DNA of 64,000 nt from Hyphomicrobiales bacterium (GTDB lineage Bacteria > Pseudomonadota > Alphaproteobacteria > Rhizobiales > Rhizobiaceae): NCBI GenBank assembly GCA_900465665.1, contig UBJO01000033.1:1-64000 (forward strand), in the 5' to 3' direction. Below, in pieces: positions 18,675 to 27,338 of this stretch (the stretch's first letter is position 1; every line of letters begins with the position of its first letter). The translations under genes were made by a program, and so were the position numbers. The notes under the pieces are model-generated. The model saw only the letters and a list, made by a program, of their open reading frames with translations. It was not told where the DNA came from and made no database searches.

Positions 18675-19430
18675 CTAAATTTCAGGTATTGAGTATTTCA
18701 TGTTAGATATATGTGAATAAAGTTCAACGCGGCTGCTGATAGGTGTGTCAAACTCGTGTCGCACCAGCAAATCGCCCGAAATCACATCAAAACCGGCGCA
18801 ATCGACTCCACAAATAGCCCATTTGGTGCCCGTACGGGCTTTATGCGCGATCGCTGTTTTCCTTGCCAAATCCGGCTCCAGGGCTAGCAAATCTTGCACT
18901 ACCTCGGCAGCGCTTTCCGCAAGCTCTTCGTTGGCTGCGGAGCGGATGATCAGCTCTTCGCCGCCCAAAATGTAGGCGCGGCCGAAGCCGCCGTTGAGGC
19001 TGGCGCTCTCGGGAATCAGCCGGAAAAACCTGAAATCAGGGAAATCGACGTAGAGTTTTGCCTTGGAATGGCGAGCCAGAAAACGTTCACGAATGCGTGT
19101 GTGGGCCGTGCTGTCGCGCTCGACGGCTGCCGCGCGGCACTGAGTCGTCAGCCGTGCATGGGCCAACGGGTCGCCTTTGCCGGGCTCGCCGGTCAATAGC
19201 GAGGCGCGCGGATCGGCGTCTAGCGCACGGGTGTGCGCCGAAAGGCCGGAGACGAGAATGACGGGAACGCCATCGAAATCGGTGCCGAGAAGCACCCGGC
19301 TGGCGAAGGGGAAGCCGGTCTTGGGGTCGAGGACCGCAATGGCGGCGTAGCGGGCGGAACGGAGAAGAGTGCGCGCCAGCTTGCGCGCCTCTTCGTCCGT
19401 TTCCCTGATGACAGAAGCTTGATCTTTCAT
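18675..19430 (-). CDS. HugZ-like heme-utilisation/pyridoxamine-oxidase-fold protein
   Basis: Protein of about 251 residues. The N-terminal domain (ARYAAIAVLDPKTGFPFASRVL, then LSGLSAHTRAL-type and DPRASLLTGEPGKGDPL segments) is a split-barrel FMN-binding-like fold as in HugZ heme oxygenases, and the C-terminal domain has the DUF2470-like arrangement ending VDCAGFDVISGDLLVRHEF. HugZ degrades heme in Helicobacter; here the activity is inferred. A GTG at 19436 is an alternative start. It starts about 30 bases after choV on the same strand, so it may be part of the choline transporter transcript. Confidence 0.8.
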   Translation of the reverse strand: MKDQASVIRETDEEARKLARTLLRSARYAAIAVLDPKTGFPFASRVLLGTDFDGVPVILVSGLSAHTRALDADPRASLLTGEPGKGDPLAHARLTTQCRAAAVERDSTAHTRIRERFLARHSKAKLYVDFPDFRFFRLIPESASLNGGFGRAYILGGEELIIRSAANEELAESAAEVVQDLLALEPDLARKTAIAHKARTGTKWAICGVDCAGFDVISGDLLVRHEFDTPISSRVELYSHISNMKYSIPEI

Positions 19431-19461
19431 GTCCACTTTTTGGCGGAAGCGGACAGTGGGA

Positions 19462-20514
19462 TCAAGCCTGTTCTTTCTTCCTGTGCTGCGTCAGGCCGGC
19501 GACGACGTCCTGGGCGGAAATCGTGCCGATGATGGCGCCGTTTTCGACGACGCCGATGCTGCCCGGCTGGCGGGACAGCGCGTCGAGAATGTCGATCAGC
19601 GGGGTCTCGGCCTTGGCAGTGCCGCTGACGCTGGCGCCTGCCGCGGCATCGCCGAGGCCCGAGTGCATGACGTCGCGGGCAGTCAGCATGCTGATCGGGT
19701 TCATGTGCTGGACGAAATCGGCGACATACTGGTCTGCCGGGTTCTTGACGATGTCCTGCGGCGTGCCGCACTGGATGATGCGCCCGCCTTCCATGATGGC
19801 GATGCGGTTGCCGATGCGGAAGGCCTCGTCGAGGTCGTGGCTCACGAAGAGGATGGTCTTCTTCAGGCGGCGCTGGAACTCGAGCAACTCATCCTGCAGG
19901 CGGGTGCGGATGAGGGGGTCGAGTGCGGAGAACGGCTCGTCCATCAGAAGGATCGGCGCGCCGGTCGCAAAAGCGCGGGCAAGGCCGACGCGCTGCTGCA
20001 TGCCGCCGGAGAGCTCGTTGACCTTGCGATCGGCCCATTTGGTCAGGTTGACCAGCTCGAGCTGTTCGGCAACGCGCTTCTTGCGCTCGCCTTCGGCCAT
20101 GCCGGCGAGTTCGAGGCCGAAGCCGACATTGTCGGCGACCGTGCGCCACGGGAGCAGCGCGAACTGCTGGAACACCATGGAGACGGTGTGCATGCGCAGA
20201 TCGCGCAGGCCCTTGGCCGAGGTCTTGTAGGGATTGACCGGGCCTGATGCGCTGTTGACGGTGACCTCGCCGCGCACGACGGGGGCAAGCCCGTTGACGG
20301 CGCGCAGAAGGGTCGACTTGCCGGAGCCGGAAAGACCCATGAGCACGAGGATCTCGCCCTCCTGGATTTCCAGCGAGGCGTCGGCGACACCGAGCACGAG
20401 GCCGGTTTCGGCGCCGATCTCGTCGCGGGTCTTGCCCTTGTCGGCAAGGGTGAGGGCGGCCTCCGGCTTGTCGCCGAAGACGATGCTGACATTGTCGAAG
20501 CGAACCGCGGTCAT
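19462..20514 (-). CDS. choV: Choline ABC transporter ATP-binding protein
   Basis: ABC ATPase of 350 residues energising choline uptake. Walker A MGLSGSGKSTLLRAVNG, signature LSGGMQQRVGLARA, Walker B PILLMDEPFSALDP and the H-loop SHDLDEAF are all present. The C-terminus carries a CBS-domain region (DVMHSGLG, later GVVENGAIIGTISAQDV), as in OpuAA/ProV-type glycine-betaine/choline ATPases, where CBS domains can sense ionic strength. It overlaps choW by four bases. Confidence 0.93.
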   Translation of the reverse strand: MTAVRFDNVSIVFGDKPEAALTLADKGKTRDEIGAETGLVLGVADASLEIQEGEILVLMGLSGSGKSTLLRAVNGLAPVVRGEVTVNSASGPVNPYKTSAKGLRDLRMHTVSMVFQQFALLPWRTVADNVGFGLELAGMAEGERKKRVAEQLELVNLTKWADRKVNELSGGMQQRVGLARAFATGAPILLMDEPFSALDPLIRTRLQDELLEFQRRLKKTILFVSHDLDEAFRIGNRIAIMEGGRIIQCGTPQDIVKNPADQYVADFVQHMNPISMLTARDVMHSGLGDAAAGASVSGTAKAETPLIDILDALSRQPGSIGVVENGAIIGTISAQDVVAGLTQHRKKEQA

Positions 20515-21356
20515 GCGCCGTCTCCTTCACCCGCCACGCGGAACATTCGGTCGAGGATGATCGCCAGGATGACGATGCAGAGACCTGCCTCGAAGCCCTT
20601 GGCGACGTTGACGGTATTGAGCGCGCGCACGACGGGAACGCCGAGGCCGTCGGCGCCGACGAGTGCCGCGATGACGACCATCGACAGCGAGAGCATGATC
20701 GTCTGCGTCAGGCCGGCCATGATCTGCGGCGTGGCATAGGGAAGCTCGACCTTGCGCAGCACCTGCATCGGGGTTGCGCCGAAGGATTCGGCGGCTTCGA
20801 CCAGTGAGGGGGGCGTCGAGATGATGCCGAGGCGCGTGAGGCGGATGGGGGCGGGGATGGCGAAGATCACTGTGGCGATCAGGCCGGGCACCATGCCGAG
20901 GCCGAAAAGGATAAGCGCTGGAATCAGATAGACGAATGTCGGAATGGTCTGCATCAAGTCGAGGATCGGCCGCAGCAGCGAATTTACCCAGGGGCGGCGG
21001 GCAGCCGCGATGCCAAGCGGAATGCCGACGATCATGCTGACGAAGGTCGAGGCGAGCACCAGCGCCAGCGTCGCGGTCGTTTCCTTCCAGTAGCCCTGGT
21101 TCATGATGAACAGCAGCCCAAGACAGGTGAAGACGGCGACGACGACCGAGCGCCTCAGCCAGTAGGCGATGGCGGTGATGGCCAGCACGACGATCAGCGG
21201 GTGCGGCTTCTGCAGGACGAACAGGATCCCGTCGATGACGTGGGACAGCACGAAGGCAAGCTGGTTGAAGAACCAGTCGGCATTGGAGGTGAGCCAATCC
21301 ACGAAGGCTTTCGCCCAGGGACCAATGGGAATTTTAAAGTCGGTGATCCAGTTCAA
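20511..21356 (-). CDS. choW: Choline ABC transporter permease
   Basis: Inner-membrane permease of 281 residues of the ProW/OpuAB type. Several hydrophobic helices follow an N-terminal amphipathic region (IDGILFVLQKPHPLIVVLAI), and the conserved permease loop with EAAESFGATPMQVLRKVELPYA (EAA motif) contacts the ATPase. It lies between choX and choV; its 3' end overlaps choV by four bases, so translation is coupled. Confidence 0.93.
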   Translation of the reverse strand: MNWITDFKIPIGPWAKAFVDWLTSNADWFFNQLAFVLSHVIDGILFVLQKPHPLIVVLAITAIAYWLRRSVVVAVFTCLGLLFIMNQGYWKETTATLALVLASTFVSMIVGIPLGIAAARRPWVNSLLRPILDLMQTIPTFVYLIPALILFGLGMVPGLIATVIFAIPAPIRLTRLGIISTPPSLVEAAESFGATPMQVLRKVELPYATPQIMAGLTQTIMLSLSMVVIAALVGADGLGVPVVRALNTVNVAKGFEAGLCIVILAIILDRMFRVAGEGDGA

Positions 21357-21404
21357 GGGCGTGCCTATCCAGAAAGAACAACAACAGGGGCGAGGATAGC
21401 GAAA

Positions 21405-21428
21405 ACGGGGTGGTCAGAGCCACCCCGT
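21405..21428 (-). terminator. Intercistronic hairpin between choX and choW
   Basis: ACGGGGTGG (21405-21413) and CCACCCCGT (21420-21428) form a nine-base-pair stem with a six-base loop. On the minus strand it lies 10 bases after the choX stop and is followed by TTTT. It probably works as a partial terminator or 3' stabiliser that lets the binding protein be made in excess over the permease and ATPase. Confidence 0.65.
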
Positions 21429-21437
21429 CTTTCGATA

Positions 21438-22394
21438 TCAGAGGCCGAGGCTTTTCTTGACGGCGGCAACGCCGTCGCCGCTGCCGTCAAGCGTCTTGAC
21501 GCCTGCGAGCCACGGCTCGATTGCCGTCGGATTGGCCTTCAGCCATTCCGTCGCGGCCTTTTCCGGCTCGTCGCCGTCGTTCAGGATCTTGCCCATGATC
21601 TGGTTCTCCATCGGGAGAGAGAAGACCATGTTCTTGAGCATGGTGCCGACGTTCGGGCATTCCGTCAGGTAGTTGGCGCGAACGTTGGTGAACACCTTGG
21701 CGCCACCGAAGTCAGGACCGAAAACGTCGTCGCCACCCGTGAGATAGGTGAGCTTAAAGTTTTCGTTCATCGGATGCGGTGCCCAGCCGAGGAAGACGAC
21801 CGGCTTGCCGGCCTTCTCGGCGCGGGCGACCTGCGCCAGCATGCCCTGCTCGGAGGATTCGACAACCTCCATGCCCTTCATGCCGAAGGTATCCTTCTCG
21901 ATCATGCCCATGACCAGACGGTTGCCGTCGTTGCCCGGCTCGATGCCGTAGATCTTGCCTTCGAGATCTTCCTTGTGGGCGGCGATGTCCTTGAAGTCCT
22001 TGATGCCGAGCTCGGCGCCCTTGGCGTTGGTCGCCAATGTGTATTTCGCGCCGGTCAGGTTCGGGCCGAAGGATTCGACCGACTTGTCGTCGATGAAGGG
22101 ACGAACGTCCTTTTCCTGCGTCGGCATCCAGTTGCCGAGGAAGATGTCGATGTCCTTGTTCTTCAGCGACTGGTAGGTGACCGGTACGGAAAGAACCTTC
22201 ACGTCGGGGGTGTATCCGAGACCCTTGAGGATCACGGATGCGGTTGCTGTTGTCGCGGTGATATCGGTCCAGCCCACATCCGACAGATGGACGGTGGAGC
22301 AGCTGGCGGGATCAGCGGAATATGCGGCGGTTGCGACAGAGAGTGCGGCAACGGCTGTGGCAGTGATCAGTTTGAATGCGCTTGTCGTTTTCAT
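21438..22394 (-). CDS. choX: Choline ABC transporter substrate-binding protein
   Basis: Periplasmic choline-binding protein of 318 residues with a Sec signal peptide ending VATAAYSA. Residues forming the aromatic choline cage in ChoX of Sinorhizobium meliloti appear in context: VHLSDVGWTD, FLGNWMPTQ, GKIYGIEPGNDG and VFLGWAPHPM each provide a Trp or Tyr. Choline serves as a carbon and nitrogen source, as a glycine-betaine precursor, and for phosphatidylcholine synthesis in rhizobia. GGGAG precedes the ATG. It is the first gene of the choXWV operon. Confidence 0.95.
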   Translation of the reverse strand: MKTTSAFKLITATAVAALSVATAAYSADPASCSTVHLSDVGWTDITATTATASVILKGLGYTPDVKVLSVPVTYQSLKNKDIDIFLGNWMPTQEKDVRPFIDDKSVESFGPNLTGAKYTLATNAKGAELGIKDFKDIAAHKEDLEGKIYGIEPGNDGNRLVMGMIEKDTFGMKGMEVVESSEQGMLAQVARAEKAGKPVVFLGWAPHPMNENFKLTYLTGGDDVFGPDFGGAKVFTNVRANYLTECPNVGTMLKNMVFSLPMENQIMGKILNDGDEPEKAATEWLKANPTAIEPWLAGVKTLDGSGDGVAAVKKSLGL

Positions 22395-22628
22395 TTATAG
22401 ACTCCCAGTCTTACGTTCCCAAGCCAATCACCAATAGCCGAGTTTTACAAGCGACCTCAGTGCGTTTGCGCCGCATTGCGGTATCCGATTGCGACGTGTC
22501 GTATTTAATGGATCGCTTTAATTTTGTCAGTTTTGAAGGGGTTTTCAGGCAATTTTCTGTGATTAACGACGGCCGGGGGTTTTCTTGATCGTATCCAGCT
22601 TTCAAGAAGCGGAGAGACGGAGAATGCA

Positions 22629-23231
22629 ATGGCGAAGCTCTACTTCAACTACTCGACGATGAATGCCGGCAAATCGACGATGCTGCTGCAGGCCGCGTAT
22701 AATTACGAGGAGCGCGGCATGCGCGTTCTCCTGCTGATCGCGGCGTTCGACGAGCGGGCGGGCAGGGGCATCATCGGCTCGCGGATCGGGCTGCAGGCCA
22801 ACGCGGTCGCCTTCGAGCAGCATGCGGATCTGTTGTCGCTGATCGCCGAGCAGGGGGCTGCGGGCGAACCGATCGCCTGCGTCTTCGTCGACGAGGCGCA
22901 TTTCATGACGCGCGAGCATATCTGGCAGCTGGCGCGCGTCGTCGACCGGCTCAATATCCCCGTCATGGTCTACGGGCTGCGCACGGATTTCCAGGGCAAG
23001 CTGTTTCCCGCCTCGCAGGAGCTGATGGCGATCTCGGACGAGATGCGCGAAGTGCGCACCATCTGCCATTGCGGCCGCAAGGCGACGATGGTCGTGCGCC
23101 TCGACGGCAACGGCGCGGTGGCGCGGGAAGGGGCGCAGATCGAGGTCGGCGGCAACGAGAAATACGTGTCGCTCTGCCGCCGCCACTGGGACGACGCCAT
23201 GAACGGCGAGTGGGTCGCTGAGGCGGTCTGA
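22629..23231 (+). CDS. tdk: Thymidine kinase
   Basis: Type II thymidine kinase of 200 residues: phosphorylates thymidine to dTMP in salvage. The P-loop is NAGKSTMLLQAAYNY at residues 13-27, the lasso/metal site includes VFVDEAHFM, and the structural zinc site appears as TICHCGRKA and LCRRHW. The thymidine-recognition segment VYGLRTDFQGKLF is clear. It is the first gene of a same-strand run with two less understood genes. Confidence 0.95.
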   Translation: MAKLYFNYSTMNAGKSTMLLQAAYNYEERGMRVLLLIAAFDERAGRGIIGSRIGLQANAVAFEQHADLLSLIAEQGAAGEPIACVFVDEAHFMTREHIWQLARVVDRLNIPVMVYGLRTDFQGKLFPASQELMAISDEMREVRTICHCGRKATMVVRLDGNGAVAREGAQIEVGGNEKYVSLCRRHWDDAMNGEWVAEAV

Positions 23232-23302
23232 CTTAAACCGCTGCTTCCATTTAGGAATGAACGGCTCTAATTTGACGGCATTCGATTCCCCGGGGATATC
23301 AG

Positions 23303-24376
23303 GTGCGCAAGCCTGTCTCGTTTGACACCACATTTGATGCCGCCAGTGCGATCGCCGACGAACTGCCGGTGAAGGTCAAGACCTGCGCCGATTTCGTCGG
23401 CGAGTTCGCGCGCCATCCTGCCGAGATCGACGACGAGCGCTTTCTGGTCGAAAACGAGCGCTTCCAAGGATTTGCGACTGATGCCAGGAACCTTGCGGAG
23501 CTGCTTGCCGAACTGGTGGCGGCGCTGGACGCAATGACCGTCAGGGTGTCGTCGGATCTCGACAGTTTCCGCGGGCTGACGGCGACCGAGCGGTTCATCG
23601 GGCATTTCTCGCGCCAGCGCATGTGGCGGCGCCACAGCAGCCGAGTCAGGGCGGCTCCCGTGGTCGAGCGGCTGCGCGACCTGATGGTGAAGTCCGACAG
23701 TGTCGCGGGGCTTATCACGCACCATCGCGCGGTCGTGCTCAGCGCCCACAAGGAGGCCGAGCGCAGGCTGGTCGATATCGTCGAGCGCCGGCGCAGATTG
23801 GTCGACGAGATCGACATCGCCCGCATCCGCATCAAGGAGCTCAATGCCAAGGCGCTGACGACGCAGGGGCGCATCGGCGTCTATGGCAGCAAGGCCGAGT
23901 GGGATCGGATGGAAGAGGAGCGCAAGGCGCTGAAGGCGCAGGCCGACGAGTTCTCCACCCGCGAGCACGAATTGCGCGACGAGAGCCAACGGCGCGAGCG
24001 CTTCATCGGGATCTTCCAGCTGCTTGTGGATGGGCTCAACACCGAGATCGGCCAGTGCAACACGCTGATGCGCAAGCTGATGATCGATACGGAAGAGCGC
24101 CTTTTGATATATCAGGCCCAGGTCGATACCGATATTCCGGGCTCGAAGGTGCAGATTTCGTCCGAGCTGTTTCCCAATATCGCCGATGCCATCGTTCTCT
24201 TCGAACGCGACATGCTCTTGCCGCAGGAGATCGAGCATCGCAAGCGCACCGCCGATGCGCAGTTCGGCAAGCGGTTTCCCGCTTATGCGCATCAGAACGA
24301 GGATGTGCCGGGTGCGCCTTTGATCGATACGATGAAGATCTCCTCGCGGCTGCGCTTCCGGATGCCGCGCCTATAG
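23303..24376 (+). CDS. Hypothetical helical/coiled-coil protein, 357 residues
   Basis: Not recognised. The protein has no signal peptide or membrane helix. The middle (about residues 150-245) is a long heptad-like region rich in Arg, Glu and Lys (EAERRLVDIVERRRRLVDE, then EEERKALKAQADEFSTRE), which suggests a coiled coil. The start is a GTG at 23303. It lies 71 bases after tdk and 123 bases before the DUF2333 gene, all on the plus strand, but there is no strong sign of an operon. Confidence 0.7.
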   Translation: MRKPVSFDTTFDAASAIADELPVKVKTCADFVGEFARHPAEIDDERFLVENERFQGFATDARNLAELLAELVAALDAMTVRVSSDLDSFRGLTATERFIGHFSRQRMWRRHSSRVRAAPVVERLRDLMVKSDSVAGLITHHRAVVLSAHKEAERRLVDIVERRRRLVDEIDIARIRIKELNAKALTTQGRIGVYGSKAEWDRMEEERKALKAQADEFSTREHELRDESQRRERFIGIFQLLVDGLNTEIGQCNTLMRKLMIDTEERLLIYQAQVDTDIPGSKVQISSELFPNIADAIVLFERDMLLPQEIEHRKRTADAQFGKRFPAYAHQNEDVPGAPLIDTMKISSRLRFRMPRL

Positions 24377-24499
24377 GCGTGCCGCCTCTAAACAGGGCCG
24401 AAGAAACAATAATATCAGCACGATGTTGCCGTTTGGGATGCGGATGCATATTTGAGAGCGGGTGAAACACGCGCTTTTGGATGCAGAGGGGAATGGGCG

Positions 24500-25630
24500 A
24501 TGCTTGACGGAATCTCCGGTTTTTTCAGATCGATCGGCCGGGCGATTGGTCGTTGGGCGCGGCTTTTCGTGGCCTGGGCCTTCTGGCCGTGGATGGCCGC
24601 GCGCGGCTGGTATGGTCGTCGCAGCTGGCTGGTCAGGCTTCCCGTCATCGGCGTGCTTCTGCTGCTCATCCTGATGTACGGCTATTTCTTCGTTCAGACG
24701 CAAATGTGGACCGGCTTCAACCCGTCCTTCGTCGATCAGTACAAGCTTGCGGAGCGCAAGGTTCAGGTCGGCCAGGAAATTCCGCCCGCCGAGGGCGCGA
24801 CGACGCCTGCGGCCAAGACCTGCCAGCGCTCGGCGATCGTCGACGTCACGGCCGATCTCACGGATTTCAACGTCAACCAGAATTCATGGATCTCCTCCAT
24901 GCTGCTCTATCGGCTCGGCTTCTTCGGGATCGACTGGGACCACACGCCGTTTCTTGACAACAAGGCCTCGTTCCAGCGCGGCGTGAACCAGGCGCTGCGC
25001 CGCACCTCGGCGGAGCTCGTCGATACGCTGGGCCGCGTGCGCGGCACGTCCGGCATCAACAACGACCTGCAGAGCGCGCGTGGTAACCTGCAGTTCGACG
25101 AGTACAGCTGGTATTTCGGGCTCAATCCGTTCGGTCCGAAGACGCCGACGCCAAGCTATTATCGCTCGGCGATCGATAGTCTTCGCAAGTTCAATACGGA
25201 TCTGTCCAACTGCAACGCGGTGTTCGATACCCGCGCCGACAACCTCATTCAGTTCATCGATCGTATCGCCAACGATCTCGGCGGCACCGCAGACATGCTG
25301 GCGGAGCGCTCGGCCAACCATGCGAGCGGCTGGTTCGACACGCGCGCCGACGATCGCTTCTGGTTCGCCTATGGCCAGCTCTACGGCTACTACGCCATCC
25401 TGGCGGCTGCCCAATCGGACTTTTCGCGGGTGATCGCCGAGCGCAATCTCGGCGCTCTCTACGGCGCGACCAACGCACAGTTCCAGGCGGCGTTGCGCAT
25501 CCAGCCGGCGATCATTTCCAACGGTCGCGAGGACGGCTGGATCATGCCGAGCCATCTGGCGACCATGGGCTTCTATATTCTGAGAGTGCGCTCGAACCTG
25601 GTGGAGATGCGCGCGGTGCTCGGCCGATAG
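24500..25630 (+). CDS. DUF2333 family membrane-anchored protein
   Basis: Protein of 376 residues. A Trp/Arg-rich N-terminus (WARLFVAWAFWPWMAARGWYGRRSW) precedes one membrane helix (LPVIGVLLLLILMYGYFFV) at about residues 52-70. The remainder is probably periplasmic and includes NQNSWISSMLLYRLGFFGIDWD, typical of DUF2333. The role of this family is not established. I chose the ATG at 24500 (AGAGGGGAA upstream) over an earlier in-frame GTG/ATG that would add 16 residues. Confidence 0.82.
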   Translation: MLDGISGFFRSIGRAIGRWARLFVAWAFWPWMAARGWYGRRSWLVRLPVIGVLLLLILMYGYFFVQTQMWTGFNPSFVDQYKLAERKVQVGQEIPPAEGATTPAAKTCQRSAIVDVTADLTDFNVNQNSWISSMLLYRLGFFGIDWDHTPFLDNKASFQRGVNQALRRTSAELVDTLGRVRGTSGINNDLQSARGNLQFDEYSWYFGLNPFGPKTPTPSYYRSAIDSLRKFNTDLSNCNAVFDTRADNLIQFIDRIANDLGGTADMLAERSANHASGWFDTRADDRFWFAYGQLYGYYAILAAAQSDFSRVIAERNLGALYGATNAQFQAALRIQPAIISNGREDGWIMPSHLATMGFYILRVRSNLVEMRAVLGR

Positions 25631-25677
25631 GGGGAGCCTTGCGGCGCTGACGCAGGCTGGGACGGCGCGGCTTGGCG

Positions 25678-26397
25678 TCAGGTGATCAGCTTGTAGCGGA
25701 TCGCCTTGGCAACCAGCTGGGTGCGGTTGACGCAATCGAGCTTCCTGATGGCGCTGGTCATGTAGGCATTGACCGTATGGTCCGATAGCGACAGGATCTG
25801 GCCGATCTCGATCGAGGTCTTGCCCTGCGACGTCCAGCGCACGACTTCACGCTCGCGTGCCGAAAGCGGCGGGTGCTCGCTGCTCTTGGCGGATTTGACC
25901 AGGCTGAAGGCGTCCAGCGCATGGAGCATCAACATGTGCAGTTCATTGACTTCCGCCTGGCTAAGCGGCGTGCGCGTACCGGAAAACCAGAACATCAGCC
26001 GCTGGCCCTCGGCGGTATAGGCTGGGAAAGAAATGCCGACGCGCATGTCAAAGTCGTTTTTCAGCTCGCGGAATTCGGCGGGAAAAGCGCCCGTCTCGTC
26101 GCAAAGCGTCCAATGTCTTGGCAAGGCGGAGGCGGACATGCCCGCCGAAAACAACGGGAGCTGCATGAATCGGGCACGATCGAACCTGCTGATATAGGCA
26201 GGGGGAAGATTGCTTTCGATCAATAGGGACTTGAGGAGAAAACTCTCCGGAGTCGGAGCTTCCATCAAAGTAGCGTACGTGAAACCAAAGGCCTCGGCAG
26301 TGCGGACCAGAGCTTGGGCAAATGCCTGCCTAGTCTTCACTGCTGCGATTTCAGCCGTTAATAGTGACTGCCTCTCTGAGGTAGTTACGTAAGACAT
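25678..26397 (-). CDS. LuxR-family regulator with autoinducer-binding-like domain (solo)
   Basis: Protein of 239 residues. The N-terminal about 160 residues resemble an autoinducer-binding domain (FGFTYATLM, then WTLCDETGAFPAEFRELKNDF and GISFPAYTAEG). The C-terminus is a GerE/LuxR helix-turn-helix: LSAREREVVRWTSQGKTSIEIGQILSLSDHTVNAYM. GGCGGGAA nine bases upstream supports the start at 26397; an upstream ATG at 26430 is possible. No luxI-type synthase gene is in the window, so it is a solo regulator. The 243-base AT-rich gap upstream holds no gene. Confidence 0.85.
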   Translation of the reverse strand: MSYVTTSERQSLLTAEIAAVKTRQAFAQALVRTAEAFGFTYATLMEAPTPESFLLKSLLIESNLPPAYISRFDRARFMQLPLFSAGMSASALPRHWTLCDETGAFPAEFRELKNDFDMRVGISFPAYTAEGQRLMFWFSGTRTPLSQAEVNELHMLMLHALDAFSLVKSAKSSEHPPLSAREREVVRWTSQGKTSIEIGQILSLSDHTVNAYMTSAIRKLDCVNRTQLVAKAIRYKLIT

Positions 26398-26637
26398 TAA
26401 CAAGTTCCCGCCGCTTACAACTTCGATCATAAAATCGACTATCTGATATATTTGCTAGTCAGAAATTGTGCGGCGCACCGTGATTAGATTAATGTGTTAT
26501 AATTTAAACACGAAAAATCTCCGGTTGGTTGTTTTTAGCTTTGCGTAAATCAACCACGTGTCGTTTTTGCTGCACTGCGTGCACGAATTATCCGTGATGC
26601 CGAGTTATAATGGCACAATTTGCCTTGCAACCATATG

Positions 26638-26662
26638 TCGCAGGCGGCGGAGCCGCCTGCGA
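26638..26662 (-). terminator. Perfect hairpin after the YqhA-like gene
   Basis: TCGCAGGCGGC (26638-26648) and GCCGCCTGCGA (26652-26662) form a perfect 11-base-pair stem with a three-base loop, 12 bases beyond the stop codon on the minus strand. There is no T tract, so it may be a stabilising 3' end or a weak terminator. Confidence 0.5.
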
Positions 26663-26673
26663 ATCGCTTGGCG

Positions 26674-27186
26674 CTAGATCTTCGAGCTGTCCTTAGCCTT
26701 CTTCATCAGCTGCTCAAGGAAGCCGAGCATGACGGCGGAAACGACGAAGGCGAGATGCATGGCGGTGAGCCACATGATCTTGCTGTCGGTGAACTGATCC
26801 GAATTCAGGAATACCTGCAGCAAGTGAATGGAAGAGATAGCAACGATCGAGGAGGCGACCTTGATTTTCAAGCTGCCGGAATCCAGCTTGCCGATGAAGG
26901 AGACATCAGCTTCGCTCTCGTCGAAGCGGCTCACGAAGTTCTCGTAGCCCGAGATCATCACCATGACGATCAGGCTGGCGACCAGTGCTGCGTCGATGAG
27001 GCCGAGCATGGCCAGGATCATTTCGCCTTCGTCATAGGTAAAGACGTTGATCGCCACCTTGGAGAACTTGTAGGCGAAGGAGATCGCATAGACCGCCAGG
27101 GACAATGCGAGACCGAGATAGAAGGCGACAAGGATCCAGCGACTGGACAGAATGATGCGCTCGACGATGAGCTCAAGTGATTTCAT
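26674..27186 (-). CDS. UPF0114 (YqhA) family inner-membrane protein
   Basis: Protein of 170 residues with four predicted membrane helices: FYLGLALSLAVYAISFAYKF, the ILAMLGLIDAALVASLIVMVMISGYENF region, an INHIBITION-free middle loop SRFDESEADVSFIGKLDSGSLKIK, and the final AMHLAFVVSAVMLGFLEQLM. The LIDAALVASLIVMVMISGYENFVSR segment is characteristic of the UPF0114/TIGR00645 family. Function is unknown. GGGGG precedes the ATG. It is divergent from the formate-tetrahydrofolate ligase gene. Confidence 0.85.
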   Translation of the reverse strand: MKSLELIVERIILSSRWILVAFYLGLALSLAVYAISFAYKFSKVAINVFTYDEGEMILAMLGLIDAALVASLIVMVMISGYENFVSRFDESEADVSFIGKLDSGSLKIKVASSIVAISSIHLLQVFLNSDQFTDSKIMWLTAMHLAFVVSAVMLGFLEQLMKKAKDSSKI

Positions 27187-27338
27187 GGTTTACCCCCGTA
27201 AATGCTGAATCAATGCGTCGGTGATAGAGGTTGCCAGCCGCTGTGCGCAACCGGAGCGGCCCTCAAACTTTCGGTATATTTCACCATGCCATTGGCATAA
27301 ACGTGACTTTCACGAGACGAAATAGATCTGAGGGCGGC

